A DNA stretch of 64,000 nucleotides from CAVTLG01 sp963735495 (GTDB taxonomy: Bacteria; Chloroflexota; Ktedonobacteria; Ktedonobacterales; Ktedonobacteraceae). Shown piece after piece: positions 44,648 to 52,790 of the stretch (the stretch's first letter is position 1; every line of letters starts with the position of its first letter). The DNA is taken from positions 1,240,001 through 1,304,000 of the forward strand of contig CAVTLG010000002.1 of assembly GCA_963735495.1 (NCBI GenBank), given 5' to 3'. A program made the translations under genes and the position numbers. A model generated the notes under the pieces. That model ran no database searches. It worked only from the letters and a program-made list of their open reading frames with translations, and was not told the origin of the DNA.

Positions 44648-45583
44648 ATGAGCAACCAATCCATGATTACTGACAGCAAATTTTCTACCGAGCAATATCA
44701 AGATATTCTAGCAGATCGCTGGGAGAGGCTTACTGATATCAAGCTCATGCTTGAAGACGAGCACAAGCAAGATATAACAGCCGCATCTATCGCTAGTGCA
44801 AGAACCTGTATCTATGAAATCATCAAGCTACTATCAGCATTGCCAGACCACTTTGTTCTTACATATATTGTATCCAGGGATGCCTTGCTGACGTATTTAC
44901 AAAAGGCATCGCTTGAGCTACATCTTGCACATGATCAACTCGTAGCACTAGGGAAAAAAGGCAAAACACGCCGCTATTATAGTGCGTTACTTCTTTGCGA
45001 GCAATATATTTATAAAGCGCTAGAACAGAAAAAAATACCAGATAAGAATTGGGAAGATGTATATTGGAAATTATCATCTTTCGAACAAAAGCAGAATAAA
45101 GCATATAAACGAGATTATAGCGTTTCTATCCAGCAGGGACGACAATACCAGATGGAATTATCAACAGCACAGGAAGCACTGGATTGTCTCTATATGCTTT
45201 TTCAGGAAAGCCTGGAAATCTGGCCTGATCAATGCGCTCGTGCCTTTGTCTTTCTTAGCAATATACAAGCGCTAATGCAAGATATCTGTAGTTTTTTAGA
45301 CTCGCTGGCATGTTCTCAAGCGGCTGTTTATTCCTACTATTGTCAGACTATAGTTACTCTCCACAGCATCCACGAGCAGGTGCGTGACACAGCAGCACAG
45401 GTAGCCTGTTATCGTATCATATGCAGATCGTCGGCTTTGCGATCAATTCACACAAAACAGCTTATTTCAGAAGCGCTTACAAACATCATGCAACATACTG
45501 ATGATGGCTTGCGCTCTTTTACAATATTGCTTGATCTTGCATCTTTTCAAGAACGCAGAGCAGACGGTGAGCAAGCAGTATAA
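44648..45583 (+). CDS. Helical protein of unknown function in the EAD-caspase island
   Basis: A 311-residue protein, almost all alpha-helical, with several Leu-rich amphipathic helices (DRWERLTDIKLMLEDEHKQ, YLQKASLELHLAHDQLVALG, FLSNIQALMQDICSFLDSLA). GAGGGAG nine bases before the ATG at 44648 fits; the frame is open from 44576, directly at the previous stop. No known domain is evident. It could be a scaffold or regulatory partner of the caspase-like protein, whose gene starts 60 bp downstream. Confidence 0.6.
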   Translation: MSNQSMITDSKFSTEQYQDILADRWERLTDIKLMLEDEHKQDITAASIASARTCIYEIIKLLSALPDHFVLTYIVSRDALLTYLQKASLELHLAHDQLVALGKKGKTRRYYSALLLCEQYIYKALEQKKIPDKNWEDVYWKLSSFEQKQNKAYKRDYSVSIQQGRQYQMELSTAQEALDCLYMLFQESLEIWPDQCARAFVFLSNIQALMQDICSFLDSLACSQAAVYSYYCQTIVTLHSIHEQVRDTAAQVACYRIICRSSALRSIHTKQLISEALTNIMQHTDDGLRSFTILLDLASFQERRADGEQAV

Positions 45584-45642
45584 CCATTGCCTGAACTTTC
45601 AGTACGTAAAATTGTTTGTTAACGAGAAAGAAGGTCTGTGCC

Positions 45643-46737
45643 ATGGGACCAGATTATGAATTGGGTCTAAGACGATTGCGAGCGGCTCTGTTACGTCAGT
45701 CACCTCAACTTCCTCCAGAGTTTGTATCTCTGGAGGTACGCCTGAAACGAAACTTATACGAGGCGCGTATCTATGGTGATGATCCAATTAACAGGGCTGA
45801 ATGGGCCAAGATTATGGGTGAGCTGATCCGCTTAGCTAACGAACAACTTGGTATCGATTTTAATGACCTTTGTCGTCCCGAGACGGATGCTAACAAACCA
45901 GCTGTGTTCCCTTTGCAAGAACGAGCCAAAGGTAAGGAGGAACATATACCCGATGGCGATCCCCCCCGCTACGATGGGACGGGGAGACGCTGGGCTGTAC
46001 TGGTAGGAACCAATGCTTATAAAGACAAAGTGTATCCTCGCCTCAGCGTTTGTGTGAATGATCTGATCGCTATCTCTCAGCAACTCAACATGAGTGGTTT
46101 TGCCTCTGACCATATATGTGCATTGGCTGATGATTTGTCCGAACTCCCTACACGCGAGAATGTCCTCACCACGCTCAAAATGGTTGCTAAGGCTACTCAA
46201 CCCGATGATTTATTCCTCTTTTATTATACTGGACACGGCGATGTCGATGAGAATGAAGGCTATCTCGTTGCATATGATGGACGCATGGCAAATCTGGAAG
46301 ATACAGCGGTTTCTATTACAAGAATAAAACAGATTATGTCGCAGGCAGCGGCAAGCGCAAAAGTCATCATTTTAGATGCTTGTCATGGTGGAGCTGCTAT
46401 TGGCGCAAAAGGTCCCAAACGCATGTCTCCAGAATTTATTCACCGTGTCTTTGAGCAGGCCGAGGGTATAGCTATCCTCTCTTCATGTAAGCAAGATCAG
46501 ATAAGCCACGAATGGGAACAGCAAGCACGGAGCGTCTTTACGTACTACTTGCTTGAAGCGCTACAAGGCCATGCCGATAACGACGGCAAAGGCTTTGTGA
46601 CTGTTGCAGATATTCACCGCTATGTTACTGACAGCATTGGAGCATGGACAGTACGCAACAAAAAGCCACAATCACCTACATTTCAAGCTGAAATGGTTGG
46701 CGAGATTATTGTCTGCTACTATCCACAAAGCAGCTAA
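45643..46737 (+). CDS. EAD-caspase: metacaspase-like peptidase with N-terminal effector-associated domain
   Basis: A 364-residue protein. Residues 1-80 form the EAD-like domain (EFVSLEVRLKRNLYEARIYGDDP...LGIDFNDLC). A 35-residue linker leads to a caspase p20 domain (RRWAVLVGTNAYKD onward). The catalytic dyad is complete: His198 in FYYTGHGD and Cys247 in IILDACHGG. Acidic residues GDVDENEGYLV follow the His as in metacaspases. The p10-like end (FVTVADIHRYVTDSIG) completes it. It is probably a death-type effector switched on through EAD contacts with partner proteins. The ATG at 45643 is preceded by AAGAAGG. Confidence 0.85.
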   Translation: MGPDYELGLRRLRAALLRQSPQLPPEFVSLEVRLKRNLYEARIYGDDPINRAEWAKIMGELIRLANEQLGIDFNDLCRPETDANKPAVFPLQERAKGKEEHIPDGDPPRYDGTGRRWAVLVGTNAYKDKVYPRLSVCVNDLIAISQQLNMSGFASDHICALADDLSELPTRENVLTTLKMVAKATQPDDLFLFYYTGHGDVDENEGYLVAYDGRMANLEDTAVSITRIKQIMSQAAASAKVIILDACHGGAAIGAKGPKRMSPEFIHRVFEQAEGIAILSSCKQDQISHEWEQQARSVFTYYLLEALQGHADNDGKGFVTVADIHRYVTDSIGAWTVRNKKPQSPTFQAEMVGEIIVCYYPQSS

Positions 46738-46742
46738 CCTGA

Positions 46743-46768
46743 CCAGCCTCCCTGCTATTTGAGGCTGG
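46743..46768. terminator. Hairpin after the caspase gene
   Basis: CCAGCCTC (46743-46750) and GAGGCTGG (46761-46768) form an 8-bp stem, followed by an A/T-rich run. It lies between the convergent caspase and 46818-47153 genes and can serve both. Confidence 0.7.
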
Positions 46769-46817
46769 GAAAATATACATCTGATAATAAATTTGACACT
46801 TCCTGGACAGTGTTTGT

Positions 46818-47153
46818 TTACCACAGTCTTAATTGATTTAATACTGCTCTGGCGGAGCCATACCCTTCTTTGTTGGAATGCCCTTCCAGCAGCAGGCTAA
46901 AGCCTGCTTGCCACTGTTTCCATTGAACATTACTATCCTCGAATTCTTCAACAAGTTGGAATAGCTGTTGCTCGGAAAGCTTCTGCAAGCTTTTTATTCC
47001 AGGATAATTATCTTTTACCCAATGCAGAAAGTTTATCATGGCCTGGTTCGAAACTGGTTTCATACCCTTTCCTTCTGATGAAGATGCTTTGTCCTGTTCA
47101 AACTTCTCAAATGGTTCTTCGTGGCTCGGATTAGTATTTGATGTATCCGGCAT
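46818..47153 (-). CDS. Small hypothetical protein, acidic, opposite strand
   Basis: A 111-residue protein from an ATG at 47153, seven bases after GGGAG; the frame is open to 47222. It begins PDTSNTNPSHEEPFEKFEQDKASSSEGKG, a disordered acidic tail, and then has an amphipathic region AMINFLHWVKDNYPGIKSLQKLSEQQLFQLVEEFED. No family is recognised. It is the only minus-strand gene inside the AT-rich island and may be a regulator or antagonist of the caspase module. Moderate coding evidence only. Confidence 0.55.
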   Translation of the reverse strand: MPDTSNTNPSHEEPFEKFEQDKASSSEGKGMKPVSNQAMINFLHWVKDNYPGIKSLQKLSEQQLFQLVEEFEDSNVQWKQWQAGFSLLLEGHSNKEGYGSARAVLNQLRLW

Positions 47154-47362
47154 AATCATGCTCCCATCAGGTATATCAAAATGCACTGTTCGCGATAATT
47201 GTAGCATAGAAGATATCTGCAAAACAAGATATACTAGAGATAACTAGATTTCGAAAGCTATTCAGTTCTTTAATGTAAGGCAATAGCCTATAGTTATCGC
47301 CAGACGCAGCAACTCAGTCATGTTATGAGTGATGAAGCCGCTACGCGGTGAAAGGAAAAACA

Positions 47363-48193
47363 ATGAGCGATGAATTCTCTCCTTATCTGCATGGTTTATG
47401 TCATCTATTGGCGCAGTTACGCCCTATTTCAGCAGAATATCAAAATGCTCTTTTACTACAACAACGCCTGGAAAGAAATATTGCCGAAGCACGAAACTAC
47501 GGGCCTGATCCTACTCAGAGGAGTGAGCTAAATAGGATTCTCAATATCTTGAATGATTTAAGCTTGCAAACTACAGGGAAAAGCTTTGACACATGGTGTA
47601 AGATGCCTCCCATAGCTCAACAAGCTGCGAATTCAGAAGAGATGCTGCCTGGAGAACTTTACCTTGGTAAATTAGAAGCTGTTCATGCTGGAAACATACA
47701 TCAAGAACTCACTGATCAGTTGGTTGAAATAGGTGCAAAGCCAAAGGTTGGTAAAAAAACTCTTCAAGAAGATATATTGGAACGCTACACTACTATATCC
47801 CTGCACGCGATATTTCTCTATACTTCACAAGATGAGGCCATTGCACCTTATATCCTTGAGCACTGGGGATCACTTGATACGCTTTCGGGTGATGTTTGTG
47901 ACATCCATCCAATTGTTGACCAGTTCCACAATGTTGAGGATGCATACAATTACATCGAACAGCTTGATGTTGTCAAACAAGCCAACTTTCGATCCCACTC
48001 GAAACTCCCAGGATTGTTTTTTTGGGATCACGAGGGCGGCACAGAGTATGTCTCTTTCGGACCGCTAGCAGACTCCCGCGAGATCACCCATATCGTACGA
48101 GTGATCTTCGAGGAGATTCACCGCAAACCAGTGATAGCCTCTATCACATACGCTAAAAGATTACTGATGAGGAAAGATAAATATAACCAGTGA
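47363..48193 (+). CDS. EAD-like domain protein with alpha/beta C-terminal domain
   Basis: A 276-residue protein. The N-terminal 90 residues are the clearest copy of the shared domain (ALLLQQRLERNIAEARNYGPDP...SELNRILNILNDLSLQTTGKSFDTWC). The C-terminal domain (about 120-276) looks alpha/beta: TISLHAIFLYTSQDEAIAPYILEHWGSLDTLSGDVCDIHP, later LPGLFFWDHEGGTEYVSFGPL. This second part does not match any family I can name. It may be a sensor or effector paired with the caspase by EAD contacts. GAAAGGA six bases before the ATG at 47363 fixes the start. Composition is AT-rich, as in the rest of the island. Confidence 0.65.
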   Translation: MSDEFSPYLHGLCHLLAQLRPISAEYQNALLLQQRLERNIAEARNYGPDPTQRSELNRILNILNDLSLQTTGKSFDTWCKMPPIAQQAANSEEMLPGELYLGKLEAVHAGNIHQELTDQLVEIGAKPKVGKKTLQEDILERYTTISLHAIFLYTSQDEAIAPYILEHWGSLDTLSGDVCDIHPIVDQFHNVEDAYNYIEQLDVVKQANFRSHSKLPGLFFWDHEGGTEYVSFGPLADSREITHIVRVIFEEIHRKPVIASITYAKRLLMRKDKYNQ

Positions 48194-48336
48194 GAATAAA
48201 GTAACTATGGTGCTTTAGAAACTAAGCTGTTGCAGGATGATTGTCTTGTAATGTATCTTGATGGCCCATTGGCTATGCAAGGATGTATAATAGATGCTGT
48301 AATTCCGTTGCCCATGCAGAAAGGCATGCAGTGTCT

Positions 48337-48861
48337 ATGAGTGAGACATATCGTTGTTGGTTTCCTTTGCAGATCCGTTTCCGCGATCTGGACCCCTTAG
48401 CGCATGTAAACAACAGCGTGTACTTTATCTATTTTGAAGAAGCACGCAGCTATTATCTGGCTCAACTGGCTCCCTGGTTGACGCAATGGCCCTCCGGGCA
48501 AGAGCATCAACAGCGCGATGAGGAAGAGCTGCCTACACTCGATGTGAGCGATGCGCCTAATCCACGCATTCGCACAGGACCACGAGGTCGCCATTACGGT
48601 ATGCTCGTGAAGGAAGCCACCTGTACCTATGAGCTTCCCCTGGTGCAGTCGGATCAAGCGGAGGTGGGTGTACGCGTGACACATATAGGCCGCTCAAGCT
48701 TTATCATGGAATACGAGATTTGCGATAGTGGCGACCATATGCGCGTCTTTGCACATGGACGCTCGGTGATGGTCTGGAGCAATTACTACGCCGGTCGTTC
48801 TCATCCGCTACCTCCATCGCTGCGCTACGCCTTCGAGCAAATGGAGGGCCATGCCTTTTAA
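48337..48861 (+). CDS. Acyl-CoA thioesterase, hotdog fold (4HBT family)
   Basis: A 174-residue hotdog-fold thioesterase. FRDLDPLAHVNNSVYFIYFEEARSYYLAQL is the typical 4HBT active-site segment, with the catalytic Asp in D-x-(D/L)-x-x-x-HVNN. An insertion of about 30 residues (EHQQRDEEELPTLDVSDAPNP) follows, and then ATCTYELPLVQSDQAEVGVRVTHIGRSSFIMEYEI completes the sheet. It would release free acids from acyl-CoA. The ATG at 48337 is chosen over an earlier one at 48283 because the upstream residues are unlike the family; the ribosome site (AAAGG) is a little far. Confidence 0.88.
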   Translation: MSETYRCWFPLQIRFRDLDPLAHVNNSVYFIYFEEARSYYLAQLAPWLTQWPSGQEHQQRDEEELPTLDVSDAPNPRIRTGPRGRHYGMLVKEATCTYELPLVQSDQAEVGVRVTHIGRSSFIMEYEICDSGDHMRVFAHGRSVMVWSNYYAGRSHPLPPSLRYAFEQMEGHAF

Positions 48862-48890
48862 CCTATGTTCTCGTAAAACAACCACCAGTG

Positions 48891-48920
48891 GACAACCGCA
48901 AGGGATGGTTCCCTACGCGG
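48891..48920. repeat. Family-2 repeat fragment
   Basis: GGACAACCGCAAGGGATGGT followed by TCCCTACGCG matches the family-2 core at 55687-55715 and 63536-63565. It lies in the gap before the R2lox gene. Confidence 0.6.
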
Positions 48921-48996
48921 GCTTGCACACCACCGGAAGAGTTATCATCGTTTCTCGTCAAGCCGCCGCACGCAGACGGAAAAAGGAGAGGCTCAC

Positions 48997-49893
48997 ATGA
49001 CAGTACAACCCCAGCGAACCTACACGACCCTGAGCAGCCGTGGACTGCGTCACGATATTCTCCCCATGCGACTCTATCATAAAGCAAAAAAACTCGGCAC
49101 CTGGGACCCGCGCGACATTGATTTGACCCAGGATATTCAGGATTGGCAGTACCTCCCGGACAAAAATAAGAACTATCTGCGCGGCTTGATTGTTGCGTTC
49201 CAGGCCGGTGAGGAGGCCGTTACGCTTGATCTGCTGCCCCTCATCATGACCATTGCCCGCGAAGGTCGCCTTGAAGAAGAGATGTTCTTAACCACCTTTC
49301 TGTGGGAAGAAGCCAAACATACAGAATTGTTCCGTCGCGTGCTGGATGAAGTGCTGCAAGAGCACAGCGATCTGCATGAGAGACATCCCTCCAACAATAG
49401 TCGCGACCTGTTCAGCAGCGACCTGACTCACGATATGCACATTTTGTTGACTGATCCTTCGCCAGCCAATCAGGCAAGAGCCTCGGTGATTTACAACATG
49501 ATCATTGAAGGAGTACTCGCAGAGACTGGCTACCGTAGTTTCTTCAAGATGCTCGAAAAAACGAACTCGATGCCAGGTCTCAGGCAAGCTCTGGGCCTGA
49601 TCAAACGCGACGAGTCTCGCCACATCGCCTATGGAGTATTTTTGATTTCACGGCTAGTGGCCCAGGATAACACACTCTGGCCTATCGTAGAGGAACGCAT
49701 GAACGAGCTATTTGCACACGTAGAGTATAACCAGCAACAGAGTGGTTTAAATGAAGAATTTCGTGCCTATGCGAAGCAACAGTTCCAGAAGCGCCTGACG
49801 CGTATTGGGCGCGCTCGCGGGCAGAGCCTGGAGCAGATATACCAGGCAACCGAGAGTGACGAGATTGCAGGCTCTGAAACGGCTTTCAATTAA
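48997..49893 (+). CDS. R2-like ligand-binding oxidase (R2lox)
   Basis: A 298-residue ferritin-like protein of the R2lox type, which holds a Mn/Fe centre and a fatty-acid-like ligand and can oxidise a C-H bond. All expected residues are present: Glu72 (GEEAV), Glu105 and His108 (EEAKH), Glu171 (IIEG), Glu206 and His209 (DESRH). The Val75/Tyr166 pair that forms the ether cross-link in R2lox is also present (EEAV; Tyr five residues before Glu171). AAGGAGAG precedes the ATG. It follows the thioesterase by 135 bp and may share lipid or hydrocarbon metabolism with it. Confidence 0.93.
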   Translation: MTVQPQRTYTTLSSRGLRHDILPMRLYHKAKKLGTWDPRDIDLTQDIQDWQYLPDKNKNYLRGLIVAFQAGEEAVTLDLLPLIMTIAREGRLEEEMFLTTFLWEEAKHTELFRRVLDEVLQEHSDLHERHPSNNSRDLFSSDLTHDMHILLTDPSPANQARASVIYNMIIEGVLAETGYRSFFKMLEKTNSMPGLRQALGLIKRDESRHIAYGVFLISRLVAQDNTLWPIVEERMNELFAHVEYNQQQSGLNEEFRAYAKQQFQKRLTRIGRARGQSLEQIYQATESDEIAGSETAFN

Positions 49894-49995
49894 CATGCTA
49901 CGTTAATCAATGCGCCCACCTCTCACACCCTGAAATATGTCCGAATAGTACGTTATGGTAGATATGTGGAGCGTAAAAGCGTTGCTTCTGCTTGT

Positions 49996-51078
49996 TTACC
50001 ACAGAATGATATTGCGTAGCGCTGTACCACTTTCTACCGCCTCGATGGCCTCGTTGATCTGCTCAGGGGCATAACGCTGCGTGATCAGCTCTTCCAGTTT
50101 CAGACGACCTTGCTGGTAAAGATCGACGAGCCGGGGTATGTCTACCGACAGGTTGGTTGATCCCATGTAGCTGCCAAGAATACGTAGGCAGTTGACGGCT
50201 GCTTGCATTGGCGAAAGTGACAGCCTGGCATTTGCTCGTGGCAGGCCCACGATGACGAGCGTGCCGCCCGGACGTAGTAAGGTCATACCCTGGACCGCTG
50301 CCGCAGAGCTGCCGACTGTGATCAGCGCATAGTCAGCACCGCGTCCCGCTGTTAGCTCATGTACCATTTCGTGCAGGTCTTCCCGCGCGGCATTGAACGC
50401 ATCGGTTGCACCAAATGCTCTGGCCGCCTCCAGCTTCATATCGACGATGTCGAGGGCAATGATTCTGCCAGCTCCGGCGATAGCGGCTCCCTGTATCGCG
50501 CTGAGTCCCACGCCACCGGCTCCAATGACCAGCACGCTCTCTCCCGGTCTCACCTGCGCCGTATTGATGACAGCTCCAGTGCCCGTGATGACACCGCAAG
50601 CAAGCAGAGCAGCGCGATCCAGTGGCAGCGCGTCTGGTATTTGCGCTAGCTGAGATTGATCAACGACGGTATATGCGGCAAACGCAGCGGTATTTAAGCC
50701 CTGAACCACATCCTCGCCATTCCTGGTATGCAGACGCGTCTGCTGCTGCAAGGCGAAGGTGCCTTTACAGAGATACGGCTTACCTGTGATACAGTAGAAG
50801 CATTGTTGGCAGGAGCGCAGCAGCGTGACAATGACATGATCACCCGGCCTGACACGCGTTACGTCGTCTCCTACCTCCTCAACGATGCCCGCCCCTTCAT
50901 GACCGGCAATCACAGGGAAAGGACCAGGTCCCCACTCGCCCTTCAGCAGGCTGATATCGCTATGGCAGATCGCTGTAGCTACCATGCGTACTTTCACCTC
51001 ACCTCGTTGGGGTGGGTCGATACTGATCTCTTCGATAACTAGCGGTTCTCCGGCTCCATAGCACACTGCACTCTTCAT
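49996..51078 (-). CDS. Zinc-dependent alcohol dehydrogenase (MDR family)
   Basis: A 360-residue MDR alcohol dehydrogenase. Catalytic zinc ligands are AICHSDIS (Cys) and GHEGAGIVEEVGDDV (His, Glu). The structural zinc site reads RSCQQCFYCITGKPYLC, with four cysteines. The cofactor loop is VLVIGAGGVGLSAIQGAAIAGAGRIIALD. I place the start at the ATG of 51078 (MKSAVCYGAG...), six bases after AAAGGA; an open frame to 51144 is out of line with the family. It oxidises a primary alcohol with NAD(H). Its upstream region holds a dense array of GTAACTTT motifs, likely regulatory. Confidence 0.93.
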   Translation of the reverse strand: MKSAVCYGAGEPLVIEEISIDPPQRGEVKVRMVATAICHSDISLLKGEWGPGPFPVIAGHEGAGIVEEVGDDVTRVRPGDHVIVTLLRSCQQCFYCITGKPYLCKGTFALQQQTRLHTRNGEDVVQGLNTAAFAAYTVVDQSQLAQIPDALPLDRAALLACGVITGTGAVINTAQVRPGESVLVIGAGGVGLSAIQGAAIAGAGRIIALDIVDMKLEAARAFGATDAFNAAREDLHEMVHELTAGRGADYALITVGSSAAAVQGMTLLRPGGTLVIVGLPRANARLSLSPMQAAVNCLRILGSYMGSTNLSVDIPRLVDLYQQGRLKLEELITQRYAPEQINEAIEAVESGTALRNIILW

Positions 51079-51144
51079 AGTACTTCCTTTCTCGTTTTCA
51101 GGCGGATCAATCGTATTTTGCATATGTTCCTCCTCACTTCCCAT

Positions 51145-51382
51145 GTAACTTTGTAACTTTGTAACTTTTGGGGTCCTAAACGCGCTTGAGAGGCCAATGT
51201 ACGAAAGTTACATGAAAGTTACAAAGTTACACTGCTACAATCCCTTATCCTATAATAATATTATAATATTATAATAGTTAAAAATAATAGTATGTAATAC
51301 TAAAGAATATGGATACAAAAGTTACAAAGTTACAAAGTTACACCCTTACTCCAGGTGTAACTTTGTAACTTTGTAACTTTGT
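51145..51382. repeat. GTAACTTT motif array with long hairpins
   Basis: More than ten copies of GTAACTTT or its complement occur in clusters: 51145-51169 forward, 51203-51230 mostly reverse, and 51315-51382 as a perfect 27-bp inverted repeat (51318-51344 and 51354-51380) around a 9-base centre. The middle is very AT-rich (TATAATATTATAATATT). It lies between the alcohol dehydrogenase gene and hypE. Confidence 0.85.
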
Positions 51383-51445
51383 GGGGGTATGATGAACAGC
51401 AGAATATGTAATTCAGCATTTTACAGAAATTAATATAAAATGCGT

Positions 51446-52558
51446 CTAGCAGATGCGTGGTAAAGGATCTCCCACCAGCATATCCAGTACGCGCATGCCG
51501 CCGATGTCTGTGCGTAAGAAAACCATGCCCGGTGGTTCAGATTGTACTGAGCCGATGATCGCTGCTTCACGACCTGAAGGGTGCTGGCGCATTACTGCTA
51601 ACGCTCGTTCTGCCTGCTCTGGCGCAACAATTGCCAGCAGTTTGCCCTCGTTGGCGATGGTCAGAGGATCGAGGCCGAGAATTTCACAGGCACCGCGCAC
51701 TTCCGCGTGGACTGGGATGGCGTGCTCATCCAGCCCGATGGCAACCTCCGAACCCATCGCCATCTCGTTTAATGCCGTCGCTACTCCGCCACGCGTCGGG
51801 TCCTTCAGACAGTGGACGCCTGCGCCGACGGCTTCAAGTAGCTCGGCAACCAGTGAATGCAGTGGCGCGCTATCGCTCTGTACCGTGGTCTCGATATCAA
51901 GCGCTTCACGCGCCAGCATCACGGCGATGCCATGATCGCCAACTGCCCCGCTTAATAACACCTTATCTCCTGGCCGTAGCTGAGTCTGCCCGGGTGAGTA
52001 GCTCGTACGCATGATGCCCACGCCTGCCGTGTTAATAAACAGTCCATCAGCTTTGCCCCGCTGGACCACCTTGGTATCACCCGTGATGATGGCCACATTC
52101 GCTGCCGTCGCCGCTGTAGCCATCGATGCCACGATGGTGCGCAAATCGGCGATAGGGAAGCCTTCCTCCAGAATAAAACCCACCGAGAGATATAAGGGGA
52201 CCGCGCCAGCCATCGCCAGGTCGTTGATTGTGCCGTGCACAGCCAGCCTGCCAATGTCCCCGCCCGGGAAGAAAAGTGGACTGACCACATAGGTGTCGGT
52301 CGTAAACGCCATGCGCTGACCCGTCCCGTCGATAGCGAAGGTCGCCGCATCATCCATCGGATCGAGCAGCGGATTCGAGAAGGCCGGAGCAAAGACGCCT
52401 TCGATCAGGTTGTGGGTGGATTTTCCTCCGCTCCCGTGACTGAGGGTGATCTTCTCGTCATGCAAATAGAACTTATGGCGGCGCGCCTGCCTTGTACGCT
52501 CAATCTTCTGCATGACGTCATCGATGCGTGCCGCGTCGTGTGGAGTCGTCCCATCCAT
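51446..52558 (-). CDS. hypE: [NiFe]-hydrogenase maturation factor HypE
   Basis: It dehydrates the carbamoyl group on its C-terminal cysteine to a thiocyanate that becomes the CN ligand of the NiFe site. At 370 residues it has the PurM-like start KITLSHGSGGKSTHNLIEGVF, the ATP loop GDTKVVQRGKADGLFINTAGVG, KDPTRGGVATALNEMA, and ends GDPLPRIC with the required terminal Cys. A GGAGG seven bases before the ATG supports the start. It is the last gene of the hydrogenase operon, separated from hypD by a 174-bp mobile repeat. Confidence 0.97.
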   Translation of the reverse strand: MDGTTPHDAARIDDVMQKIERTRQARRHKFYLHDEKITLSHGSGGKSTHNLIEGVFAPAFSNPLLDPMDDAATFAIDGTGQRMAFTTDTYVVSPLFFPGGDIGRLAVHGTINDLAMAGAVPLYLSVGFILEEGFPIADLRTIVASMATAATAANVAIITGDTKVVQRGKADGLFINTAGVGIMRTSYSPGQTQLRPGDKVLLSGAVGDHGIAVMLAREALDIETTVQSDSAPLHSLVAELLEAVGAGVHCLKDPTRGGVATALNEMAMGSEVAIGLDEHAIPVHAEVRGACEILGLDPLTIANEGKLLAIVAPEQAERALAVMRQHPSGREAAIIGSVQSEPPGMVFLRTDIGGMRVLDMLVGDPLPRIC

Positions 52559-52616
52559 TAAAAACCTCCATCATGGCTATGACTTACTTACTTACTCATT
52601 GTACCTGCGTGTTTGT

Positions 52617-52790
52617 GTAACTACTCAGGTCTGCAGGCAGAGGAGATCGCGTAGGGACAAGCCCTTGTGGTTGTCCACGGTGGGCCGCCGCCAGGGTCGC
52701 CAAGACCTTTTTTCTCAGCATCAACGCAGCGCTGCAAAAAAGGTCTTGGCTCGGCCCCTACGCGAGTTTCCGAGGTACCTGAGTAGTTAC
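52617..52790. mobile_element. Family-2 MITE with target duplication, between hypD and hypE
   Basis: A 174-bp element with perfect 14-bp inverted ends GTAACTACTCAGGT (52617-52630) and ACCTGAGTAGTTAC (52777-52790), flanked by the 8-bp direct repeat GTGTTTGT (52609-52616, 52791-52798). It has no coding capacity. Inside are CGTAGGGACAAGCCCTTGTG and AAAAGGTCTTGGCTCGGCCC, both family-2 core segments. Its right end supplies the stop codon of hypD. Confidence 0.9.

Noticed and set aside
51145..51382. Plasmid-type replication origin (iterons)
   Set aside because: No replication initiator gene is nearby and the setting is chromosomal operons; kept only as an unexplained array.
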